From JAUIAI01 sp963732405 (GTDB lineage Bacteria > Pseudomonadota > Gammaproteobacteria > Burkholderiales > Burkholderiaceae_E), in the NCBI GenBank assembly GCA_963732405.1, contig CAVSZG010000001.1:1116001-1180000 (forward strand): DNA of 64,000 nucleotides, in the 5' to 3' direction. Positions within the stretch are counted from its first letter, which is position 1, and each line of letters opens with the position of its first letter. Of the stretch, positions 36,729-45,428 are shown one piece after another. The notes beneath the pieces were generated by a model that saw only the letters and a program-made list of their open reading frames with translations, was not told where the DNA came from and made no database searches. A program made the translations under genes and the position numbers.

Positions 36729-37604
36729 TCAGTCGGCGGATCGTGGCCTGGCCACACGCATCACGCCCTCCTGGGTGACCACGGCGACCAGCGTGCCGTC
36801 CTCGCGAAAGATGCGGCCCTGCACGAGGCCACGACCGCCTGTCGCACTCGGACTGTCCATGCTGTAGAGCAGCCATTGATCCATGCGGAACGGGCGCTGG
36901 AACCACATCGCATGATCGAGGCTGGCGATCGAGAACTGACTGCGCGCCACCGTATCGATGTGCGGGCGCGTGGCCACGCTGATCAGTGAATAGTCGGACA
37001 CATAGGTCAGGATGGCGCGATGCAGCGGCTCATCATCGGGCAGGGGCGAGGCGGTCCGGAACCACATCGCGTAGTTGGGTTCGCGCGACTGCGACTCGGC
37101 GAACGGTGGCGCCTGCACGGGCCTGAACTCGAACGGATCCTCCAGCTTCAGGTACCGCGGCAGTTTGTCGGGTGGCATCCGGTCGAGGAATTCACGCCGG
37201 TACTGGCCGATGTCCTTGAGGGAATCGGCGTGCGGGACATCGGGCATGGTGCACTGGTGCTCCAGCCCGGTCTCGGGCAATTGAAACGAGGCCGCCAGAT
37301 TCAGGATCGGTCGACCGTGCTGGATCGCCACGACCCGGCGCGATGCGAAGCTGCGTCCGTCGCGGGCACGATCGACTTCATAAATGATGGGCGCATCATG
37401 ATCGCCGGCCCGCAGGAAATAGGCATGCAGCGAATGGGCGCTACCCGCCTCGATGGTATGCCCGGCGGCTGCGAGCGCCTGGCCCAGGACCTGTCCGCCG
37501 AATACCCGGCTGGTCCCGAAATCGAGGCTCTGACCTCGAAACAGATTGGTATCCAGGCGCTCCAGGGTCAGCAGTCCGATCAGATCGCGCACGATATCGT
37601 TCAA
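36729..37604 (-). CDS. tesB: Acyl-CoA thioesterase II (TesB-like)
   Basis: A double-hotdog thioesterase of about 291 residues, close to E. coli TesB in length. Family motifs are LFRGQS, VFGGQVLGQAL, YVSDYSLI (catalytic Asp) and SLDHAMWFQRPFR. It hydrolyses medium- to long-chain acyl-CoA. Start TTG 37604 was chosen because CGGAG lies about 8 bp upstream and the alignment begins there; ATG 37709 would add 35 residues without family support. It is divergent from the uronate dehydrogenase gene. Confidence 0.9.
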   Translation of the reverse strand: MNDIVRDLIGLLTLERLDTNLFRGQSLDFGTSRVFGGQVLGQALAAAGHTIEAGSAHSLHAYFLRAGDHDAPIIYEVDRARDGRSFASRRVVAIQHGRPILNLAASFQLPETGLEHQCTMPDVPHADSLKDIGQYRREFLDRMPPDKLPRYLKLEDPFEFRPVQAPPFAESQSREPNYAMWFRTASPLPDDEPLHRAILTYVSDYSLISVATRPHIDTVARSQFSIASLDHAMWFQRPFRMDQWLLYSMDSPSATGGRGLVQGRIFREDGTLVAVVTQEGVMRVARPRSAD

Positions 37605-37820
37605 GGCAAGGCTCCGGGCAGGGGGATCGGATTCGGGAAGGACCCGCCAATGGTAAGCGCATCGCGCCCGGCGTTGCAGCCCACGCCCATCGCGCCGATG
37701 GCCAGCCACCGGCCGCGCCGATGGTCACGACAGCCACGCGCTACACTCGGGTTCATCGTGTCGCGATTCGTCCGGCAGTCTATGCCCCGATCGCGCATGC
37801 CGACTTTTCTGGAGAGACTC

Positions 37821-38606
37821 ATGTCGAACATCTTGCTCACCGGCGCCGCGGGGGGCGTGGCCACCATGATCCGGCCCATGCTCCGCGAGCTCTGGCCCGG
37901 CCTGTTGCTGTCCGACCGCATCGAGCCGCCCGATCTGCAGCCCAATGAACGGTTCCAGCCGGCCGATCTGGCCAATGAACAGCATGTCACCGCGTTGATG
38001 AAAGGCATCGACGGCATCATTCACCTGGGCGGCAAGAGTATCGAAGGCGAATGGGATGACATCCTCGAATCGAATATCGTCGGGTTGTACAACATCTATG
38101 AAGCGGCGCGGCTGGCCGGCGTCAAGCGCATTGTGTTCGCCTCGTCCAATCATGCGATCGGTTTTTACCCGCGCAGCCGGCGGATCGACAATCAGGTGCC
38201 GGTTCGGCCCGATTCCCGATATGGTGTGAGCAAGGCATTCGGTGAGGCACTGGGATCACTCTATGCCGACAAGCATGGTCTGAAGATCATGAGTCTGCGC
38301 ATCGGCAATGTCGGGCCTGAGCCACTGGACCGGCGTCGTCTGTCGATCTGGCTGCATCCCGAGGATCTGGTCCAGCTGATCCGGATCGGTCTGACGCATC
38401 CCGATGTGCATCATGAGATTCTGTACGGTGCTTCGAACAATCAGCGCGGCTGGTGGGACAACAGCCGTGCGTTCGAGCTGGGCTATCGACCGGCGCACGA
38501 TTCCGAGACCTTCGCCGGGCAGATTCTGGCGCGTGAGGAAACCCCCGATCTGGTTGCCGATCGTTATCAGGGCGGCACCTTCTGCGCCAGCGAATATTCG
38601 CGCTGA
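37821..38606 (+). CDS. NAD-dependent uronate dehydrogenase-like epimerase/dehydratase family protein
   Basis: A 261-residue short-chain dehydrogenase of the extended type. It has the NAD motif TGAAGGVATM near the N terminus, SSNHAIGFY and the active-site YGVSK. The SSNH..GFY and WWDN segments match uronate dehydrogenase, which oxidises galacturonate and glucuronate to lactones. GGAGA sits 6 bp before ATG 37821, which settles the start although the frame is open far upstream. A sugar-acid dehydratase of the IlvD/Edd family lies in the same window but 22 kb away. Confidence 0.82.
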   Translation: MSNILLTGAAGGVATMIRPMLRELWPGLLLSDRIEPPDLQPNERFQPADLANEQHVTALMKGIDGIIHLGGKSIEGEWDDILESNIVGLYNIYEAARLAGVKRIVFASSNHAIGFYPRSRRIDNQVPVRPDSRYGVSKAFGEALGSLYADKHGLKIMSLRIGNVGPEPLDRRRLSIWLHPEDLVQLIRIGLTHPDVHHEILYGASNNQRGWWDNSRAFELGYRPAHDSETFAGQILAREETPDLVADRYQGGTFCASEYSR

Positions 38607-38655
38607 TCGATATTGCGCGGCACGCCGCCTCGTCCTATCCGGAGTCAGACAGACC

Positions 38656-39279
38656 ATGTATTACGAAGGCAGCCAGCACGGGCTCAAGCACGATCCGTTC
38701 AAGGCCATCATCGCGCCGCGCCCCATCGGCTGGATTTCGACGGTCGACGGGCAGGGCCGGCCGAATCTGGCACCCTATAGTTTCTTCAATGCCTTCGGTG
38801 GCAATCCAGGCCTGCTCGCCTTTTCCAGCGAGTCGATGAAAGACAGCGCCCGCAATGCCCGCGACACTGGCGAGTTCGTGTTTTCACTCTGCACGGCTGA
38901 CCTGGCCGATGCGATGAACGCATCCAGCGACCAGTTGCCCGCCGGTGTCAATGAGTATGAGGTTGCCGGCCTCACCGCGGCACCCTGCCGTCTGGTCCGT
39001 GCACCGCGGGTGGCAGACAGTCCGGCCTCGCTCGAGTGCCGCACGGTGCTGAGTCAGTACATCCCGGATCTGAACGGTGCGCCCACGAGCAGTTATCTGG
39101 TCATCGGCCAGGTCGTCGCAGTGCATATCGATGATCGTTATATTGTCGATGGTCGTTTTGATACGGCTGCCGCGCGCCCACTCGCGCGCTGCGGCTATCG
39201 CGATTTTGCGGTGGTCGATGAGTTGTTCGAACTGCTGCGTCCGGGCGAGGCGCAGCGTGGCGGCCAGTTCAGCGTCTAG
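38656..39279 (+). CDS. Flavin reductase family protein
   Basis: A 207-residue flavin-binding split-barrel protein (DIM6/NTAB family) with the FMN-binding region IIAPRPIGWISTVD and APYSFFNAF. Members reduce flavin with NAD(P)H for a partner oxygenase or bind FMN directly. GGAG is 11 bp before the start. It follows the dehydrogenase gene by 49 bp on the same strand; no flavin-dependent oxygenase is nearby. Confidence 0.88.
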   Translation: MYYEGSQHGLKHDPFKAIIAPRPIGWISTVDGQGRPNLAPYSFFNAFGGNPGLLAFSSESMKDSARNARDTGEFVFSLCTADLADAMNASSDQLPAGVNEYEVAGLTAAPCRLVRAPRVADSPASLECRTVLSQYIPDLNGAPTSSYLVIGQVVAVHIDDRYIVDGRFDTAAARPLARCGYRDFAVVDELFELLRPGEAQRGGQFSV

Positions 39280-39327
39280 TCGGCCCCGGCCAGGACATTA
39301 TCCTGTCGCCGATCAGCGCCTGACGCC

Positions 39328-40785
39328 ATGATGGCCTGGCTGTGGCATTGGTTTGCCTCACTGATGCTGAATCTGGTGCAGGGCGTGCTGGGCAGCGTGC
39401 TGCTGCCAGTGCGCGCGCGCTGCCTGCCCTCGGCCCGCAGTGCACTGGTCACGTTGATGCTGCTCAGCCCGCTCCTTCCTGTCTTGCGCGACCGGGGGGC
39501 TGCGGATCTGCCGGCCGAGTTGGATCTCTGGGCGTTGCCGGGTCTGCTGATCGTGCCCATGCTCGTCGTCGCGCTCGCGGGCATCTGTGCGGGCTGGTTC
39601 GGCGAGTCACGGCGATTGTTCGCGATCGCGATTCCCGGTCTTGCGATCTGGCTGGTCATCGATTCGATCACCGCCATCCTGATCGGGTATCCACCAGGCT
39701 GGCCGGCCCTGGCGGCGTCCGACGACGCCGTGCCGCAGATTGGTTTGCTCTGGTTCGCGCTGGCCCTGAGCGTGCTGCTGGTCCGCGAGAACACCGCGCG
39801 CTGGCGCACCTGGCCGGTCTCGATGCTGGCGGTCTGGTTCATCGTCTGGCTGCCGGCGGCCGGATCCGATCTGAATCGTCCGGTCTGGGTTGAACCCGCC
39901 GGGCTGGCCGCGGCGCGCGAGGAACGGCTTGGCCGGCTGGCCGGCGAGAGCGTCATCTATGCCCAGGAAGGTCTGATCGATGCGGCGCTGACGGCACTGC
40001 AGGCCCAGCGCCCGGGCGTCATCGACCTGTATTTCATTGGCCTTGCGCCTTATGCCGGACAGGATGTTTTCGCCAGGGAATTGCAGTTCGCGAAAGATCT
40101 GTTCGATGAACGATTTGATGCGCGCGACCGCTCGCTGTTGCTGATCAACAATCCCGATACCGTCCAGACGACGCCACTGGCCACAATCACGAGCCTGCAG
40201 CGCTCGCTTGACCATCTGGGCCGGCTGATGGATGCCGATGAGGATTTTGCGCTGCTCTATCTGTCCTCGCATGGCCTGCGAGGTGGCTGGATCTCCTTTG
40301 CCAGCTGGCCGCTGCAACTCTACGACCTGGAGCCGGCCAGGCTGCGCCAGATGCTCGATGCGGCCGGGATACGGCGTCGGGTGATCGTGGTATCGGCCTG
40401 TTACAGCGGCGCCTTCATCGATGCCTTCGATGATGATCACTCCCTGGTCATCACGGCGGCTGCGGCGGATCGGACCTCGTTCGGGTGCAGCAATGAAGCC
40501 GACCTGACGTATTTCGGCCGAGCCTTCCTGGCGCAGGCGCTCAGCCAGACACGCTCGTTCGAGCAGGCCTATGAACTGGCTCGTCAGGCAGTGCTGGCGC
40601 AGGAGACCCGCGAAGGGCTGTTGCCCTCGATGCCGCAGATCCGGGTAGGCCGCGCGGTGCCCGACTGGCTCGGCCGTTATGAATCGTCACTGGCCGCGGG
40701 GCAGCCCGCGCGAGCCGATTCACGGGCCATCGGGACGCCGGCACCGATCAGCCCTGTCGGGGCTGCGTTGCCAGCCCGGCGATGA
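39328..40785 (+). CDS. C13 family (legumain-like) peptidase with membrane domain
   Basis: A 485-residue protein. The first about 180 residues contain about five hydrophobic segments, and the C-terminal soluble half is a caspase-fold C13 peptidase with catalytic His315 (LYLSSHGLRGG) and Cys358 (VVSACYSGAF). Related enzymes cleave after Asn or Asp, or act as transamidases (GPI8); the role of bacterial membrane-bound members is poorly known. ATG 39328 is followed by a second ATG. Its last 38 bp overlap the end of the convergent Dyp-type peroxidase gene, so mutual transcriptional interference is possible. Confidence 0.87.
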   Translation: MMAWLWHWFASLMLNLVQGVLGSVLLPVRARCLPSARSALVTLMLLSPLLPVLRDRGAADLPAELDLWALPGLLIVPMLVVALAGICAGWFGESRRLFAIAIPGLAIWLVIDSITAILIGYPPGWPALAASDDAVPQIGLLWFALALSVLLVRENTARWRTWPVSMLAVWFIVWLPAAGSDLNRPVWVEPAGLAAAREERLGRLAGESVIYAQEGLIDAALTALQAQRPGVIDLYFIGLAPYAGQDVFARELQFAKDLFDERFDARDRSLLLINNPDTVQTTPLATITSLQRSLDHLGRLMDADEDFALLYLSSHGLRGGWISFASWPLQLYDLEPARLRQMLDAAGIRRRVIVVSACYSGAFIDAFDDDHSLVITAAAADRTSFGCSNEADLTYFGRAFLAQALSQTRSFEQAYELARQAVLAQETREGLLPSMPQIRVGRAVPDWLGRYESSLAAGQPARADSRAIGTPAPISPVGAALPARR

Positions 40786-42211
40786 AGCGCAGCGCTTGCA
40801 GGCCAGGCAGAAAAAAATACCCGCCGCCCACGGTGCGGGTGAACTGACCGAATCCCTCCAGGCGCCGTCCGATCGGCATCGCCGGCGTGGAAAACGCGCG
40901 CTCGCCGGCCACGCCGACGGCGGGGTCATCTTCGTCAGCGAGGTTGGCGAAGCCGCGGTTGCCGATCCAGCGTTGCTGCACGAACTCGAACTGTCGATCC
41001 AGATCCGCATTGAGCGCCATGAAGAACAAACCCTCGCCGCAGCGATCGCGATACGACAGATCGTCGCAGGGGGGCTGCGCATCACCCGCGCACGGCCGAT
41101 CGCGGCGCGCATAGGTGCGACCGCGCCTGAGCAGACGGTGCAGCCGCGCGATGCGCAGCCCCGACTGGATATCCCATCCGAGCGAGTCGCGCGGATTGGC
41201 CCGGCGCACATGCGCACCACGCGGGCACTGCAAGCCCTCCAGATCGTCCAGCCGATAGCGGAATGCATCCTCTTCCTGCGGCGCTCGAGGCTGGGTGAGC
41301 AGCGGCCGGCCATCCTTGTGTCGACCGATCATTTTTTCGGCCAGTGGTGCCGCCCCGGCGGGGCTCGCATGCTCCCGTTCAAAGGCTCGAAACGCCGTCG
41401 TGTCCTGATAGATCTGCCGCACTGCCAGATACGACCCATTCATCCCGAAGCCGGCCGATCCGCTCCAACCGTCCACCGATGGGCAGTGGGCAGGTTCGCC
41501 GTATTCATTGTCATGACCCAGGATGAATTCGCCCGCTGCGATCACCCGATCGGCGAACATCGCGCCGGCCCTGGCCTTCGCCTGGCGCTGGGCGCCAGAC
41601 AACGGCATGCCGGCCAGGACCGGCTGGGCGATCCCGTCAGCGAAGCCGAAGGGTTCCCCGGCAGCGACACGCTGGCCATCGACCGAGGTCCGTTCCGCAT
41701 AGGCCGGGCACATGCCGACGCGCTCGACAATCCGGAATCCACTGGCTTCGATCAGCGCGGGATCGAGCAGATCATCGGCCGCGAGTTGCGCGGTGCTGCG
41801 ATGATGGACGAGCAAGACATCGACCCGGCGATCCCGCCGACCCGGCCAGCGCGTATCGCCCCAGTCCCAGGAATCGGTCGGCCCATCGCGCAGCAGGACG
41901 CGCCGCGCCGGACTGGTCATGCCGGCCCGAAACGGCGTGGGGAAGGGCGCGCGGGCGCTGGCATGGATGCCCAGCCGGCGCAGCCCGCGAAACGAAAACG
42001 CCAGCGTGGCCACGGATGACCAGTCGCCATTGCCCAGGTCGGCCACCGACCGAAGCGCCTTGCTGTCGAGCAGTCGGGCCAGCCATTGACGTGCCTGGTC
42101 TCGCCTGGTGATGCGCAGCAACAGATAGTCACCATGACGCAGCCTGGCGAATCCGGAGCCCAGTATGGCCTGCATATCGGCCAGGTGCGGTCCGAGTGCG
42201 GGTTCGGTCAT
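40748..42211 (-). CDS. Dyp-type peroxidase
   Basis: A 487-residue dye-decolourising-peroxidase family protein with an intact active site: distal GFADG at 189-193 (Asp192), proximal haem-ligand His334 in GAHVRRANPRD, and the family block MNGSYLAVRQIYQD. No Tat or Sec signal is present, so it is likely cytoplasmic or carried by a partner. It uses hydrogen peroxide or organic peroxides. It is the last gene of the cyclase-P450 operon, 10 bp after the membrane-protein gene. The ring of conserved residues suggests real activity; the substrate is unknown. Confidence 0.92.
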   Translation of the reverse strand: MTEPALGPHLADMQAILGSGFARLRHGDYLLLRITRRDQARQWLARLLDSKALRSVADLGNGDWSSVATLAFSFRGLRRLGIHASARAPFPTPFRAGMTSPARRVLLRDGPTDSWDWGDTRWPGRRDRRVDVLLVHHRSTAQLAADDLLDPALIEASGFRIVERVGMCPAYAERTSVDGQRVAAGEPFGFADGIAQPVLAGMPLSGAQRQAKARAGAMFADRVIAAGEFILGHDNEYGEPAHCPSVDGWSGSAGFGMNGSYLAVRQIYQDTTAFRAFEREHASPAGAAPLAEKMIGRHKDGRPLLTQPRAPQEEDAFRYRLDDLEGLQCPRGAHVRRANPRDSLGWDIQSGLRIARLHRLLRRGRTYARRDRPCAGDAQPPCDDLSYRDRCGEGLFFMALNADLDRQFEFVQQRWIGNRGFANLADEDDPAVGVAGERAFSTPAMPIGRRLEGFGQFTRTVGGGYFFLPGLQALRFIAGLATQPRQG

Positions 42212-42221
42212 GGCGGCAGAC

Positions 42222-44204
42222 TCATGATTCCAGGGTCCTCATGATGAGATCGTCATTGACCGTATCGCGCGGGCCGGCCAGTGCATCGCGCAGACGGGTG
42301 GCCCGTTCGATGTCATTGCACGACTGCGGATAGGCTTCGAACCGGTACTGGTGCGCGAGCATGCTGTCGCGCGCATAGGTCTTGAACCATTGTTCGCGGC
42401 GGCAGCCCCGGAACACCAGCCAATGGGTATCGGGAAACGCCCGGTCCCGACGGACAGCCGGCTGCCCGGGCGCGCAGGCCGATCGTCGACGCAGTTCGGT
42501 CCAGCGCCAGATCAGATTGACGCCGGGCATGGCGCCCAGGATGAAATCATCGAGATAGCCGCCGAAGGAACCGTCGTAATTGCTCAGGAACAGCAGCCGG
42601 CGGCGACCGTCGATCACATGCCAGTGACCGAAGTGAATGCCCTGCGCATTGCCCAGGCGTCCGTTCACGTAGATCACATGACCAATCCAGCCGATCAGCC
42701 AGAGGGACAGCGTCAAGGCGGAGCCATATAGCCAATAGGGTCGACGGATCTCGGTCAGGCTCATCATGTGATTCTGCCGACCCACCAGCGCGGCCTCGCA
42801 GGCTTCGATCGCCCGATGGGTCTGCATGGCCCCCTCGATCGGCGGGGCGGCCGGCAAAGGCCCGGCGAAGGCACGGCGTGCGGCCCAGCCGGTTCCCTGA
42901 ATGGCCGGCTGTAGCAGGATCGCGATCAAAATCAGGATAACCGACACGATGAGCCAGAACGCGTCGGCGCCGGGCAGACCGAAGGGCAGACGAAGCGAGT
43001 CGATGCGCGCGGCAAGGTCTGCATACCAGGGCCAGGGGTTGGCCACGAGCCAGGACAGCAGCCCATGCACACCGACGCCAAGCATCACGAGCAGTCCGCC
43101 GCACACCCCGACCAGCGCACCCGCGCCCAGGTGTCTTGGCGTGATCAGCAGGCTCAACATCAGCGCCATCAAAACCGCGAATAACAGGCTCGCCGATCCG
43201 ACGCCGACAATCAGCCCCCAGCCCATCAATACACCCATCGCCCCGCGATAGTCCGGGCTCAGGCCACCGCTCATGAAGAACAGGACGGTCAGCACGATGA
43301 GCATGGCGAATGAGGCCGATGAAATCAGGGTTCGGGTGACCCACACGGCAAAGATCATCGCGAGCATGATCGCCAGCAACACCGTGAAGCCCACGGCCAT
43401 TCGCGCCGACCCGGAGAATGGACCGAAGACAATCGGATCGAACACCTCGGGGCCGATCAACACCGCAGCGGCCGCTATCGCGATCACGCCGAGCAGGGCA
43501 CTCAGGCCGAACAGGCCGATCAGCGCAATCAGCGCGGGCAACACCGTGGCGATCGAGGTCAGCACGAGTCGGATCGGGCCGGTCATCCAGCGGCGTCGCC
43601 ACCAGCCGCGCGGTGCCGGCGATCGCAAGGCCTGGAGTTCCGGTTGCAGCCCCGCCCAGCCCGACATCTCGGCGGCGATGGTCGCGGTATCAGGGGGCAG
43701 ATCGGTCGATGTCGCGGCCGCGTCAATCGATGACCGATAGCTGCGCAGATGCTGGCGCACGGCGCTGAACAGATGGGCCTCGGCATGGATCTGCGCGACG
43801 GTCCGATCGCGATTGCCCACGAAGCCGCCACTGGCCTGGCTGCAGTGCCGGCGCAGGAAGTCGGTCAATGCCTGGGCAGGGTCGGCCTGGGATGATTGCG
43901 CCACGGCGAACAAGGACGACAAGGCCTTCGAACGACCATCGAGTGCAGCCAATGAGGTCAGGACTTCGTCAGGCGGCATGCGTGCATCGACAGCCAGTTC
44001 GAGCATCATCCGGACCGGTGTGCGCCAGGGGTCGTCCTCCGGGCCGGGTGGCAACAAGGCCGTGGTGGCAAAGTGGACGAAGCCGGTTCGCTGGAACAGA
44101 TCATCGAGCCCCGCCATCAGATCGGGCGGCAGGCGTGCGGAGCGATCCGATGACAAGGATTCGGCGGGCGCGCCGATGATCACGAGCATCTGACGAAAAA
44201 ACAT
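42222..44204 (-). CDS. Large membrane protein of unknown function, peroxidase-operon associated
   Basis: A 660-residue protein with a soluble N-terminal region of about 210 residues, about nine hydrophobic spans between residues about 210 and 500, and a soluble C-terminal domain. The C-terminal segment LLFLSNYDGSFGGYLDDFI, followed by WFKTYARDSML and YPQ, matches a pattern I recall from uncharacterised proteins near peroxidases; that is memory, not a search. An N-terminal stretch (VRMMLELAVDARMPPDEV) looks alpha-helical. ATG 44204 directly follows the P450 stop (TAGATG), so translation is coupled. I cannot assign a function. Confidence 0.85.
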   Translation of the reverse strand: MFFRQMLVIIGAPAESLSSDRSARLPPDLMAGLDDLFQRTGFVHFATTALLPPGPEDDPWRTPVRMMLELAVDARMPPDEVLTSLAALDGRSKALSSLFAVAQSSQADPAQALTDFLRRHCSQASGGFVGNRDRTVAQIHAEAHLFSAVRQHLRSYRSSIDAAATSTDLPPDTATIAAEMSGWAGLQPELQALRSPAPRGWWRRRWMTGPIRLVLTSIATVLPALIALIGLFGLSALLGVIAIAAAAVLIGPEVFDPIVFGPFSGSARMAVGFTVLLAIMLAMIFAVWVTRTLISSASFAMLIVLTVLFFMSGGLSPDYRGAMGVLMGWGLIVGVGSASLLFAVLMALMLSLLITPRHLGAGALVGVCGGLLVMLGVGVHGLLSWLVANPWPWYADLAARIDSLRLPFGLPGADAFWLIVSVILILIAILLQPAIQGTGWAARRAFAGPLPAAPPIEGAMQTHRAIEACEAALVGRQNHMMSLTEIRRPYWLYGSALTLSLWLIGWIGHVIYVNGRLGNAQGIHFGHWHVIDGRRRLLFLSNYDGSFGGYLDDFILGAMPGVNLIWRWTELRRRSACAPGQPAVRRDRAFPDTHWLVFRGCRREQWFKTYARDSMLAHQYRFEAYPQSCNDIERATRLRDALAGPRDTVNDDLIMRTLES

Positions 44205-45428
44205 CTAGGCAGCACTCGTGGCGATTAATCGCATGCGCTTGATCCGCACGCCTTCATAGCGAATCCGACGCAGCCAGCCGTCGTGATAACGCAGCGGGCC
44301 CAGCTCGAGCAGGCCGGCCAGCGCGCAGACCAGGATCTGCAGCGCCTGTTCACGCCCGATGCAGTCATGCCCGCCGAGACCGAACACCATGTCAGCCGGC
44401 CCAGCACCCGCCGGGCAGCCTGCATCTGCCCCCGAAGACCCTGTGGCACACTGATCATCCATGGCCGCCGCGGTGAGCAACTTGACCGAGGCGCCGGCCC
44501 TGACCGGATAGGCGCGTCCGTTGCCCACGTCGATCCAGGTGTCGCGCGGCACGGCGCGCACCAGAATCGGAAATGGCGGACGGGCTTTTAACAGGTCCAG
44601 GACCTCATCGCGAAGGCTCTCACGAAACTGTGCCGACTTTCCCTGGCTGGCCGCCTGGGCTGCCTGGGCGCGCAATCGGGCGTACTGCACCGGCCGGGCG
44701 AGCAACTCCTGCATCATCAGCGCACCGGCCTGAACGGTGGCCGGATGGGCGACCATCATCAGCCCCGCGGCATTGCGTGCGATCGATGGCGTGTCCGGTG
44801 GATCAGCCTGATGGAACTGAGTCTCGAGCGCATCACCGATCTGGCTGATCGAGCGCCGCAGGCTGGCGGCGGCACGCTGGGTTCGGGCCGTCATTGTCGC
44901 CGGTTCGCTGGGGCCGGTCACCATATGCGTGGCCAGGCAGGCGAGTTGATCCATGGCCAGATGCCAGGCGCGCTGATCTTCCCGCGCATCGGTGAAACGG
45001 TCGGCAACCGGTCCCAGGGTAAGCTGAATCGCGCGCCAGACGACCGGTCGCAAATAGTCGTCGACCAGATCAAAATCGGCCTGAAGCCTGGCCCGCAACC
45101 AGGCAAGCCGTTGCCCGACCTCATCGCTGCAGACGCCGGCGATCTGTTCAGCCGGGGGCAACAGTCGCTTCAGGAAAGCCCGCTCCACATCGTGACGAGG
45201 TCCGGGTTCCATGCCGATGGCGAATTCCCCGGCCGGCAGATAGGGCCGCTTGGAGGCATTGGTCAGGCTCGCCGGCCGGTGAAACGCCGCGATCACTGAT
45301 GCCGGCTCGGCCAGTATCCTGAATCGACCGGCCAGCATCGGCCAGCGCCGCAATACCATGCCCGCCCAGCGCAGCAGGTCGGGTTGGTGGTAGAGCACGA
45401 TGGTCAGTCGATAGAGCAGTCGCTTCAC
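44205..45428 (-). CDS. Cytochrome P450, atypical
   Basis: A 407-residue P450 recognised by the haem-thiolate loop FGLGGHDCIG with Cys356. Two normally conserved features are altered: the K-helix ExxR reads DLLK (Asp278 to Lys281) before ARPP, and the I-helix region NAAGLMMVAHPATVQ lacks the acid-threonine pair used for oxygen activation. This suggests peroxide- or hydroperoxide-driven chemistry rather than ordinary monooxygenation, which is inference. No ferredoxin or reductase gene is adjacent. I chose GTG 45428, which forms a GTGA overlap with the upstream regulator stop; an upstream ATG at 45527 would add 33 residues inside that gene. Confidence 0.87.
   Translation of the reverse strand: MKRLLYRLTIVLYHQPDLLRWAGMVLRRWPMLAGRFRILAEPASVIAAFHRPASLTNASKRPYLPAGEFAIGMEPGPRHDVERAFLKRLLPPAEQIAGVCSDEVGQRLAWLRARLQADFDLVDDYLRPVVWRAIQLTLGPVADRFTDAREDQRAWHLAMDQLACLATHMVTGPSEPATMTARTQRAAASLRRSISQIGDALETQFHQADPPDTPSIARNAAGLMMVAHPATVQAGALMMQELLARPVQYARLRAQAAQAASQGKSAQFRESLRDEVLDLLKARPPFPILVRAVPRDTWIDVGNGRAYPVRAGASVKLLTAAAMDDQCATGSSGADAGCPAGAGPADMVFGLGGHDCIGREQALQILVCALAGLLELGPLRYHDGWLRRIRYEGVRIKRMRLIATSAA

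Noticed and set aside
37020..37820. Long N-terminal extension of the uronate dehydrogenase frame
   Set aside because: The extension overlaps the divergent tesB gene and has no domain; a good ribosome-binding site precedes ATG 37821.
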